In this document: in pieces, positions 57,200 to 64,000 of the stretch
How positions within the stretch are numbered: the first letter of the stretch is position 1
Layout: the number at the start of each line of letters is the position of its first letter
NCBI RefSeq assembly: GCF_028201475.1
Contig: NZ_CP116383.1
Location: forward strand, 496,001-560,000
Origin: Vibrio sp. SCSIO 43137
GTDB lineage: Bacteria > Pseudomonadota > Gammaproteobacteria > Enterobacterales > Vibrionaceae
Direction: 5' to 3'
Length of the DNA stretch: 64,000 bases
Translations under genes and position numbers: made by a program
The notes under the pieces: generated by a model
What the model saw: only the letters and a program-made list of their open reading frames with translations
What the model was told of the DNA's origin: nothing
Databases searched by the model: none

Positions 57200-58825
57200 A
57201 TGAAAGCAAAAACTGTTTATTTTAAAACCAGCATCGGAGCTCTGGCTCTGCTGCTGGTTTTGCCTATTCTGGCTATTTTCTATTTATCTCTGGGTGAATC
57301 AGACGACTTGTTCAGTCATCTGCTTTCAACTGTGATGCCTACTTATACCTATAATACCGTGGTTCTGGTATTAGGTGTGTTAGTGCTTACTTTTTTCTTA
57401 GGTGTTCCAAGTGCGTGGCTTATGGCCATGTGCCGTCTGCCCGGTGAAAAAATATTGCAGTGGGCTCTGGTTCTGCCGCTGGCAATGCCGGGCTATATAA
57501 TCGGTTACATCTATACCGACTGGTTCGATTTTGCCGGGCCGATTCAGATTCTTCTGCGCGATATCACCGGATGGAAAGGCGGAGAATACTGGTTTATTGA
57601 CCTGCGAACCTTACCCGGTGCGATTACCATCCTTTCTCTGGTTTTATACCCTTATGTTTATCTGATGTGCCGCGCTGCCTTTATGGAGCAAAGCGTTTCA
57701 CTGCTACAGTCAGCAAGGCTGCTTAAGTGCTCTCCGTGGCAGAGTTTTGTACGCATATCCCTTCCATTAGTTCGTCCATCTGTGGCAGTTGGTCTTTCTC
57801 TGGTTGCAATGGAAACACTCGGCGATTTCGGTACAGTCAGTTATTTTGCCGTTAATACTTTAACTACAGCGGTTTATGACACCTGGCTGGGCTATTCTAA
57901 CTTGAATGCCGCCGCTAAGATTTCCGCCATTATGCTGCTGGTAATAGTGCTGCTGATCAGTTCAGAGCGCTATAGCCGACGTAAGCAGAAGCTTTATCAG
58001 AGCTCTTTCAGCAGCCATGAACAAGGGCGATACGTTCTAAGCGGCTGGAAGAAATGGCTGGCGCTTTTCTGGTGCTGGGGGCTTGTTGCCGTTGCGTTTA
58101 TTTTCCCTGTCATGCAACTGGCGCTGTTTGCTTACGGTTATTTTGAGCAGAGCTGGACAGCCGAGTTTCAGCAGTATGCAATGAACAGCTTGTATGTCTC
58201 CTTGTCGGCTGCTGTTATTGCAGTGGCTATCGCTGTTTTACTTAACTTTTATGGCCGTGTTCAGGCAGATAAAGCCAGTCAGATGTTTAGCCGTATGGCC
58301 TCTCTTGGTTATGCTGTTCCGGGCACGGTATTGGCGATTGGCGTTATGGCGACCGTGGTAAATATGGATCACGCCATTAATGATATAGCCCGCTATATGG
58401 AGTGGGGACGCCCGGGATTGATTCTGTCAGGCTCAATGTTTGCCCTTATTTTTGCCATGGTGGTTCGCTTTTCCGCTGTCGCGATCGGTGCGGTGGAAAG
58501 CAGCCTGAACAAGGTGTCGCCTTCGCTGGATATGGCCAGTAAAACCATGGGCTGCAACACTCCGGAAATGCTGAGAAGAATCCATTTTCCTCTGATACGC
58601 AGAGGTATGCTGGTGGCTGGCTTGCTAGTATTTATTGAGTCCATGAAGGAGCTTAATGCAGCTTTATTACTGCGCCCGTTTAACTTTGAAACACTGGCCA
58701 CCTATGTTTATAACTTCGCTTCTGATGAGCAGCTTGAGTTAGCTGCAATGCCGGCACTACTGCTGGTGGTTGTCGGACTAATACCATTAATTATTGTTAA
58801 CCGTTCTCTGGAGCAGGCCCACTGA
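57200..58825 (+). CDS. fbpB: Ferric-iron ABC transporter, permease
   Basis: A 541-residue inner-membrane permease built from two fused BPD-type halves, each with about six helices. The cytoplasmic EAA loops are visible as LLQSARLLKCSPWQSFVRISLPLVRP in the first half (about residues 170-195) and a matching SLDMASKTMGCN...IHFPL in the second. The start is uncertain: ATG at 57200 is closest to AAGG, but a TTG at 57185 is also in frame. The ATG of fbpC overlaps its final base. Confidence 0.93.
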   Translation: MKAKTVYFKTSIGALALLLVLPILAIFYLSLGESDDLFSHLLSTVMPTYTYNTVVLVLGVLVLTFFLGVPSAWLMAMCRLPGEKILQWALVLPLAMPGYIIGYIYTDWFDFAGPIQILLRDITGWKGGEYWFIDLRTLPGAITILSLVLYPYVYLMCRAAFMEQSVSLLQSARLLKCSPWQSFVRISLPLVRPSVAVGLSLVAMETLGDFGTVSYFAVNTLTTAVYDTWLGYSNLNAAAKISAIMLLVIVLLISSERYSRRKQKLYQSSFSSHEQGRYVLSGWKKWLALFWCWGLVAVAFIFPVMQLALFAYGYFEQSWTAEFQQYAMNSLYVSLSAAVIAVAIAVLLNFYGRVQADKASQMFSRMASLGYAVPGTVLAIGVMATVVNMDHAINDIARYMEWGRPGLILSGSMFALIFAMVVRFSAVAIGAVESSLNKVSPSLDMASKTMGCNTPEMLRRIHFPLIRRGMLVAGLLVFIESMKELNAALLLRPFNFETLATYVYNFASDEQLELAAMPALLLVVVGLIPLIIVNRSLEQAH

Positions 58826-59865
58826 TGTCGAGCAAATTATTTATTAAAGATCTGATCTGCTGCTATGAGGATCAGACGGTACTGGAGTCTCTTTCCCTTA
58901 ATGTCGATCAGGGAGAGATTGTCTGCCTGCTGGGAGCAAGTGGTTGCGGTAAAACCACACTGCTGAAAGCCATCGCCGGCTTGTTACCCCTGAGTGGCGG
59001 TACCATGAGCCTGAACGGTGCTCTGTTGGATGATGGTAAGTTCTGGTTGGCTCCGGAGCAGCGAAATATAGGTATGATTTTTCAGGATTACGCGCTGTTT
59101 CCGCACCTGACTGTTGCAGAGAATATCGCTTTCGGACTGAGGGAGTTCAGTAAGGAAGAAAAAGAACAGCGGGTAAAGGAGATGCTTAATATGGTGCATC
59201 TCTCTGATTACGGTCAGCGCTACCCTCATCAGTTGTCTGGTGGCCAGCAACAGAGGGTTGCCATAGCCCGTTCTCTGGCTTACAAACCGGATCTGCTACT
59301 ACTGGATGAGCCTTTCTCCAATATAGATACTCAGGTACGACATGAGTTAATTCTGCAAATCCGAAAAATCTTTAAGCAGCAGGGTGTGACGGCGATTTTT
59401 GTAACTCACAGCCGTGAAGAAGCTTTTGCCTTTGCCGATAAAATGGCGGTGATGAATAAGGGGGTGATTGAGCAGTTCGGCAGTGCCAGTGACCTATATC
59501 ACCAGCCTTCCAGTCGCTTTGTGGCGGATTTCTTAGGCGGAGGCAGCTATCTGAATGCCAAACGTAATGGCGCTACGGAATTTGATACCTTACTCGGAGT
59601 TGTAGATATTGAAGCAAATGACGATATTGCCATCGGAGAGAGCGCGTTACTGCTACTACGTCCTCAGCATGTTCATCTGACAAAATCTTCAGACGGAAAA
59701 GCCTGTGTGACTGAGCAGCAGTTTATGGGTGACCACTGTCGTTATGTTATTGAACTTGATGATAACAAGGTGCTAGCTACCTCAGTTGAACGTCTCAATA
59801 CAGGCGACAGGGTAGATGTGAAAATTGATGGCAGTGGCGCCATCATTTTCCCGCATGATAAATAG
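58825..59865 (+). CDS. fbpC: Ferric-iron ABC transporter, ATP-binding protein
   Basis: A 346-residue ATPase that powers FbpB. Walker A is [11 protein letters not shown] (about residue 34), the Q-loop [11 protein letters not shown], the signature [14 protein letters not shown] (about 137), Walker [13 protein letters not shown], and the H-loop [10 protein letters not shown]. The C-terminal part (about 240-346) is a TOBE-like regulatory domain, with [13 protein letters not shown]. Its 3' end overlaps the 3' end of convergent rsmC by 23 bp. Confidence 0.95.
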   Translation: MSSKLFIKDLICCYEDQTVLESLSLNVDQGEIVCLLGASGCGKTTLLKAIAGLLPLSGGTMSLNGALLDDGKFWLAPEQRNIGMIFQDYALFPHLTVAENIAFGLREFSKEEKEQRVKEMLNMVHLSDYGQRYPHQLSGGQQQRVAIARSLAYKPDLLLLDEPFSNIDTQVRHELILQIRKIFKQQGVTAIFVTHSREEAFAFADKMAVMNKGVIEQFGSASDLYHQPSSRFVADFLGGGSYLNAKRNGATEFDTLLGVVDIEANDDIAIGESALLLLRPQHVHLTKSSDGKACVTEQQFMGDHCRYVIELDDNKVLATSVERLNTGDRVDVKIDGSGAIIFPHDK

Positions 59866-60865
59866 CAAACTTATTGGTCTTGCTGACGGTATTACAGTGG
59901 CCAAACTGAGCTTCAATAATCGGTGGGTATTTTAAGAAGCTATTGGCCACTATATAGAGCTGCCCAGCAGAATTCAGGTGCTCTGGCGCCTCTTTCAGCA
60001 GAGTCTCTGTGGCACTGTAGCTGGTATCCAGTCCGGCATGGAATGGCGGATTACTGATAATAAAGTCGTAGCCTTTCTGAGTATCAGAGTAGACATCTGA
60101 GGCAAAGACCTCGCCAGTTACACCATTAACCTCCAGAGTTTTCCTGCTTGATTCAATAGCCAGTGCGCTGATATCACACATCTTCAGCTCAATATCAGGA
60201 TTAAGCATGCCAAGAACAGAGCCTATTACTCCGGCACCGCAGCCAAAGTCGAGTACTTTGCCTTTCAGGGGAGGAAGGTTATCGATAAGCAGTTGGCTTC
60301 CCACGTCAAACTGACCGTGACTAAACACCCCCGGCAGACTTTTTACCGTAACGGTATGCTGGTTCACGTTTAGTGTGTAGGTTTTAAACCAACCGGACTG
60401 TTTAAAAGTGTCAGGCTGGTTAACGCACTCTCCCCAGTAAAAAGAGCAGCGTCGTGCTGAATCGTGTTTCACTACTTTGCCGTAAGGTTTGAACATCTTC
60501 TCAATGCTCTTCACTCCGGAACGGTTTTCGCCGACAACAACCAGTTCAGTACCTTTACCCAACTTCGCCAGCAACATGGCTAATAGGTACTCCGCTTCTG
60601 CTTTTGCTTTCGGCCAGTAAAGAAGCACCATATCAGCATCAACTTCTTCGTTTAGCCGGGAGTCAAAAATGCAGTTTATTTCTGTATCTCTGCTGATCTG
60701 ACGATAGTAACCATAGTTAGTGGTAAAAACAGAGACCGACTCGCAGTGCTGCTTAAGCTCCACAGGAAACAGGTCTTCGGCTTCTCCGGCAACAAGAACC
60801 TTTTTACCTGAAAAGAAGGCGAGTTGACGCTGGGCTATCTGACTGGGAGTGGTGTAGGAGGACAT
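59843..60865 (-). CDS. rsmC: 16S rRNA (guanine1207-N2)-methyltransferase RsmC
   Basis: RsmC methylates G1207 of 16S rRNA in the 30S subunit. The ATG at 60865 is preferred to one at 60922, giving 340 residues. The protein has an N-terminal degenerate methyltransferase-like domain (to about 170) and a catalytic C-terminal domain. This has the SAM motif [15 protein letters not shown] and the catalytic NPPFH motif (about residue 267). It overlaps fbpC tail to tail. Confidence 0.95.
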   Translation of the reverse strand: MSSYTTPSQIAQRQLAFFSGKKVLVAGEAEDLFPVELKQHCESVSVFTTNYGYYRQISRDTEINCIFDSRLNEEVDADMVLLYWPKAKAEAEYLLAMLLAKLGKGTELVVVGENRSGVKSIEKMFKPYGKVVKHDSARRCSFYWGECVNQPDTFKQSGWFKTYTLNVNQHTVTVKSLPGVFSHGQFDVGSQLLIDNLPPLKGKVLDFGCGAGVIGSVLGMLNPDIELKMCDISALAIESSRKTLEVNGVTGEVFASDVYSDTQKGYDFIISNPPFHAGLDTSYSATETLLKEAPEHLNSAGQLYIVANSFLKYPPIIEAQFGHCNTVSKTNKFAIYHAGK

Positions 60866-60887
60866 AAAATCTCTGACTAAAGCGGAT

Positions 60888-60922
60888 AAAAAAGTGGGCA
60901 GATTTTCGCATAATCTGCCCAC
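60888..60922 (-). terminator. Terminator of the AI-2E-family gene (minus strand)
   Basis: A perfect 11-bp stem GTGGGCAGATT / AATCTGCCCAC with a 7-base loop. Read on the minus strand it ends in TTTTTT. It lies between the perM-like gene and rsmC, so rsmC needs its own promoter. Confidence 0.9.
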
Positions 60923-60945
60923 CTCATGAAGTATTTTTAATAAAT

Positions 60946-62031
60946 TTAGCTTTTGTCCTGACTCTTGAGGAAGCCGTGAAACTCTTCTTCGTAGATGTTA
61001 AACAGCACAATGGCAATGGCGAAGATCAGCGGGCCGTAAATTAATCCGATTAAACCGAATAGCTGAATGCCCCCCAGCAGAGAGAAGAAAATCATCAGGG
61101 TGTTCATTCCGGCACTGCCCTGCATAAGCAGAGGGCGAAGTACATTATCAATGGAACCTACCACTGCCATACTCCAGATCGCCAGGAAAATAGCCCAGTT
61201 GGTTTCTCCTGTCATTAACAGGAAGGCCGTTGCCGGTATCCAGATTAAGGCCGTTCCTACAATCGGGATAAATGAAGCAAAACCAAACATGGTGCCCCAG
61301 AATAAGGCAGGGAAACCGACAATCCACATACCGATACCACCGGCAACACCCTGAGCGACAGCGGTTAAAAACGACCCCAGTACTGCAGATTTGGATACCT
61401 GTTCAATTTCGCTAAGCAGCCTGTCTTCCTGACTGCGCGACAGGGGAAGGATGTGGCGCAGTGAGCGGATAATTTTATCGTGATCCCTTAGCAGGAAGAA
61501 AAGTACAAACAGCATCAGCAAAAAACTGGCGACAAAGCTGGTGGCATCACCAAGGATTTTGGCACTGATAGCGACCAGGTTAGTGCCAAAGGAAGAGGCT
61601 AACTGACCGAGTTTTTCAGCAATTTTCTGTGGTTCGATCTTATCAAACGGCAGATATTCATTGGCCAGATTGACGCCTTTCACTATCCATGGCTGCTTGA
61701 AGAACTCTTCAATACCGCCACTGGTGACCCAGTGATAGATACCCTGAGAGGCGACAGAGCCTTGCTGAACAATAGCAGCAAATACAGCCAGAAGCGGGAT
61801 AACGATAATAAAGGTTAAGACGGTACAAGAGAGCAGGGAGGCAAGGTTTGGTTTTCCCTGAACTTTTTTCTCAATCCACTCGTGAACAGGAAACATCAGC
61901 AGTGAAATAATAAATGCCATAATGATTGAGTTTACATAAGGCTGCACTATCAGAAAGCAGGCGTAAGCGGCTGTCAGCAGGGCAACAATCAGTACATAGT
62001 GACTGGAGGATATTTTGTTATTTTCCGACAC
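60946..62031 (-). CDS. AI-2E/PerM (UPF0118) family membrane protein
   Basis: A 361-residue inner-membrane protein with about seven hydrophobic segments, including an N-terminal pair (about residues 10-50). The family core is seen in [47 protein letters not shown] split over the central region, and [13 protein letters not shown] near the end. Members include TqsA, YdiK and Na+/H+ antiporters. Substrate cannot be inferred, so no symbol is given. It is divergent from the small Cys-rich gene at 62235. Confidence 0.88.
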   Translation of the reverse strand: MSENNKISSSHYVLIVALLTAAYACFLIVQPYVNSIIMAFIISLLMFPVHEWIEKKVQGKPNLASLLSCTVLTFIIVIPLLAVFAAIVQQGSVASQGIYHWVTSGGIEEFFKQPWIVKGVNLANEYLPFDKIEPQKIAEKLGQLASSFGTNLVAISAKILGDATSFVASFLLMLFVLFFLLRDHDKIIRSLRHILPLSRSQEDRLLSEIEQVSKSAVLGSFLTAVAQGVAGGIGMWIVGFPALFWGTMFGFASFIPIVGTALIWIPATAFLLMTGETNWAIFLAIWSMAVVGSIDNVLRPLLMQGSAGMNTLMIFFSLLGGIQLFGLIGLIYGPLIFAIAIVLFNIYEEEFHGFLKSQDKS

Positions 62032-62234
62032 GGGATAATCCTTTTGACTTAGCTATCATGTGGAGTATTGTAGCTAGAAGCTTGTCAATTTGGAGTGAAC
62101 ACTTCACTGCAAATATCTGTTTATCAGGTCAGTTTAACATATTGAAGTTAAGGGCGAGTTAATTCGTTTTTTACTTAGGTTATTGGTCGGTGTACAACTC
62201 TTTGAGAGTTATGAAATAAGTACGGGAGAGTATA

Positions 62235-62354
62235 ATGGGATGCTGCGGAAGTGATAAAGCATGCTCTAAACAACAAAACTACCGCAAACCAGTACCATGG
62301 TTTCGTATCGTGTTATTTGTGTTGTTTATTCTGGTGGTGATTAACTGGAAGTAA
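62235..62354 (+). CDS. 39-residue membrane protein with N-terminal Cys cluster
   Basis: A short ORF with ATG at 62235 preceded by GGGAGAG. The product begins MGCCGSDKACSKQQNYR (three Cys in ten residues) and ends in one predicted membrane helix (about residues 20-37, WFRIVLFVLFILVVINW) and a final Lys. A clear terminator follows at 62377. Ribosome site, hydrophobic helix and terminator together support a real gene. The Cys-rich head might bind metal or be acylated. No named family is recognised. Confidence 0.72.
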   Translation: MGCCGSDKACSKQQNYRKPVPWFRIVLFVLFILVVINWK

Positions 62355-62376
62355 TGGACGGACGGTAGAGGAAAGA

Positions 62377-62404
62377 AACCCCGGTTAATAGTAACCGGGG
62401 TTTT
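62377..62404. terminator. Bidirectional terminator (small Cys gene / hemL)
   Basis: A perfect 11-bp stem AACCCCGGTTA / TAACCGGGGTT with a 4-base loop, followed by TTTT and A-T-rich sequence on both sides. Confidence 0.88.
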
Positions 62405-62409
62405 ATATT

Positions 62410-63693
62410 TTAAGCGAGCTTAGCAAAGCAGCGATCGGCCGCTTCCAGAGTCGCCTGAATCTCTTTCTCGCCGTGAGTCAGAGAAGTAAAGCTTGCTTCG
62501 AATGCCGAAGGAGCAAGGTAAACACCCTCTTCCAGCATCAGGTGGAAGAACTTCTTAAAGCGCTCTACATCGCACTTAGTAACATCTTCATAGCAGGTTA
62601 CTGATTCTTGCTCAGTAAAGAAGAAACCAAACATACCTCCTACCTGAGAAACCAGCAGAGGAATCTTGTGTTTGTCAGCCATCTGTTTAAAGCCGTCAGC
62701 CAGTTTGTTAGTAATTGAAGCCAGTTTCTCTTCATTACCTTCTGCTGTTAGTGCTTTAAGGGAGGCAAGGCCTGCAGCCATAGCAATAGGGTTACCAGAC
62801 AAAGTACCAGCCTGATATACAGGCCCGGTAGGCGCGATATGCTGCATTACTTCTTTACGGCCACCAAAGGCACCAACTGGCATACCACCACCAAGTACTT
62901 TACCTAAGGTAGTCAGATCCGGCTTGATGTTGTAATAAGCCTGGGCACAACCCTGAGCGACACGGAAACCTGTCATTACCTCATCAAAGATCAGCAGAGC
63001 GCCCTCTTTGTCACAGATCTCGCGCAGACCTTCGTGGAAGCCAGCTACCGGTGGGATACAGTTCATATTGCCGGCAACTGGTTCAACGATAATACAGGCG
63101 ATTTCACCTTTGTTAGCGTCAAACAGAGCCTGAACAGAATCAAGATCATTAAAGGTTGCCGTTAAAGTGTACTTAGCAAAATCGGCCGGTACACCTGGTG
63201 AACTTGGCTGACCCAGAGTCAGTGCACCAGAACCTGCTTTTACCAGAAGGCTGTCGGCATGGCCGTGATAGCAGCCTTCAAACTTAAGGATTTTATCTCT
63301 GCCTGTGTAACCACGGGCAAGACGGATAGCACTCATGGTCGCTTCGGTACCAGAGTTCACCATACGCAGCTGCTCCATTGACGGAACGATTTTTGAAACC
63401 AGTTCAGCCATTTCTACTTCGACTTCAGTAGGTGCACCAAAGCTCAAACCTCGTTCTGCTGCTTCAATTACCGCGTTGCGGATATCGGGGTGGTTATGCC
63501 CCAGAATCATAGGGCCCCATGAACCGACGTAATCGATGTACTCTTTGCCGTCTGCGTCATAGATAAATGGGCCATTGGCTTTTTCGACAAAGATGGGAGA
63601 GCCACCAACACCGTTAAATGCTCTTACCGGAGAGTTAACGCCGCCCGGAATGGTTTGCTGGGCCTTTTGATATAGTTCTGATGAGTTGGTCAT
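62410..63693 (-). CDS. hemL: Glutamate-1-semialdehyde 2,1-aminomutase
   Basis: HemL makes 5-aminolevulinate for heme and other tetrapyrroles from glutamate-1-semialdehyde. The ATG at 63693 with AAGGA upstream gives 427 residues, the standard length. Visible are the start [42 protein letters not shown], and the PLP Lys in [18 protein letters not shown] (about residue 265). It is divergent from erpA, as in many gammaproteobacteria. Confidence 0.98.
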   Translation of the reverse strand: MTNSSELYQKAQQTIPGGVNSPVRAFNGVGGSPIFVEKANGPFIYDADGKEYIDYVGSWGPMILGHNHPDIRNAVIEAAERGLSFGAPTEVEVEMAELVSKIVPSMEQLRMVNSGTEATMSAIRLARGYTGRDKILKFEGCYHGHADSLLVKAGSGALTLGQPSSPGVPADFAKYTLTATFNDLDSVQALFDANKGEIACIIVEPVAGNMNCIPPVAGFHEGLREICDKEGALLIFDEVMTGFRVAQGCAQAYYNIKPDLTTLGKVLGGGMPVGAFGGRKEVMQHIAPTGPVYQAGTLSGNPIAMAAGLASLKALTAEGNEEKLASITNKLADGFKQMADKHKIPLLVSQVGGMFGFFFTEQESVTCYEDVTKCDVERFKKFFHLMLEEGVYLAPSAFEASFTSLTHGEKEIQATLEAADRCFAKLA

Positions 63694-63834
63694 GGGCTTA
63701 TCCTTAATCTTTATAATCTGGACCAATAGCTTGGAATTGTAACGATTCCTGAAGGATTTGGTTTAGCTTTTTTTATTAAAATTTCAAAATAGTGAGAGAA
63801 GACAAGATAATGAGCTGCTATAAAGAAAGCAAGA

Positions 63835-63859
63835 ATACTTGAATGAATTACTCAGGTAT
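63835..63859. promoter_or_regulatory. IscR type 1 site upstream of erpA
   Basis: This 25-base stretch matches the type 1 IscR motif (ATASYYGACTRWWWYAGTCRRSTAT) at 23 positions, with mismatches at positions 9 and 16. It lies about 90-110 bp upstream of the erpA start codon. IscR regulates Fe-S assembly genes including erpA in E. coli, so control of erpA is the likely role. Confidence 0.75.
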
Positions 63860-63946
63860 TAGATAATCGTCAAATATTCAAATTATAAGCAGCATATTGC
63901 TATAAAAATAAAGAATTCCGCTTGTATTACAGGAAGAGAGGTCGTT

Positions 63947-64000
63947 GTGAGTGAAGTAGCCGTACCATTGTCATTTTCAGATGCCGCAGCCATTAAAGTA
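63947..64000 (+). CDS. erpA: Iron-sulphur cluster insertion protein ErpA (5' end only)
   Basis: Only the first 18 codons are in the window. The start is a GTG preceded by AGGAAGAGAGG. The reading SEVAVPLSFSDAAAIKV closely resembles the N-terminus of E. coli ErpA. Position next to hemL and the IscR-like site upstream support the call. ErpA is an A-type carrier that delivers Fe-S clusters, for example to IspG/IspH. Confidence 0.88.
   Translation, partial: MSEVAVPLSFSDAAAIKV

Overview
This window is an ordinary housekeeping stretch of a gammaproteobacterial chromosome, most likely Vibrio or a close Vibrionaceae relative. Evidence for this is the gene order (ispD-ispF-truD-surE-pcm-nlpD-rpoS-mutS; yhcC-GGDEF-arcB next to arcA, then thrABC-grcA-nfo-ung; fldB/xerD-dsbC-recJ-prfB-lysS), small Vibrio-type families (DUF3293, DUF3545, a YacL-like protein), and the pattern of Leu CTA codons in the highly expressed enolase gene. 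I see no insertion sequences, prophage, CRISPR array, rRNA or tRNA, and no block with clearly foreign composition.

Layout. 1-2.4 kb: 3' part of pyrG (CTP synthase) and eno. 2.5-8.5 kb: ftsB, the isoprenoid genes ispD/ispF, truD, surE, pcm, nlpD and the stationary-phase sigma factor rpoS. 8.5-11.7 kb: mutS (minus) and pncC (plus). 11.7-21 kb, all minus strand: yadS, btuF, a CbiB-like gene, mtnN, then gltD and gltB. 21.5-28.9 kb: radical-SAM yhcC, a PAS-GGDEF diguanylate cyclase, arcB, convergent arcA, a DUF3293 gene and an RraA-family gene. 28.9-34.6 kb: a small exported barrel-like protein and the thr operon, preceded by an unannotated Thr/Ile-rich leader peptide and attenuator. 34.6-38.5 kb: grcA and DNA-repair genes nfo and ung, a hemerythrin-like protein and small genes. 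39.3-45.9 kb: agcS, yaaA, srmB, trmN6, brnQ, fldB. 46-52.4 kb: xerD, dsbC, recJ, prfB (with its programmed +1 frameshift), lysS. 52.4-64 kb: yacL-like gene, a small hypothetical gene, an aldo/keto reductase, glnK-amtB, the ferric-iron ABC transporter fbpABC, rsmC, an AI-2E/PerM-family membrane protein, a tiny Cys-rich membrane protein, hemL, and the first codons of erpA.

The genes serve nucleotide, amino-acid and isoprenoid metabolism, translation, DNA repair, redox control, and nitrogen and iron uptake. Regulatory logic can be read directly at several places: perfect FNR-type boxes upstream of arcA/DUF3293 and grcA, an NtrC site plus sigma-54 promoter before glnK-amtB, a perfect 6-1-6 Fur box before fbpA, and a 23/25 match to the type 1 IscR motif before erpA. 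No wholly new multi-gene system was found. The most interesting observations are molecular details: an ArcB in which one of the two E. coli redox cysteines is Tyr, an RraA paralogue carrying the aldolase D-X20-R-D motif, a DsbC with a lipobox, two tiny ORFs, and a synteny break after pncC where recA is usually found.
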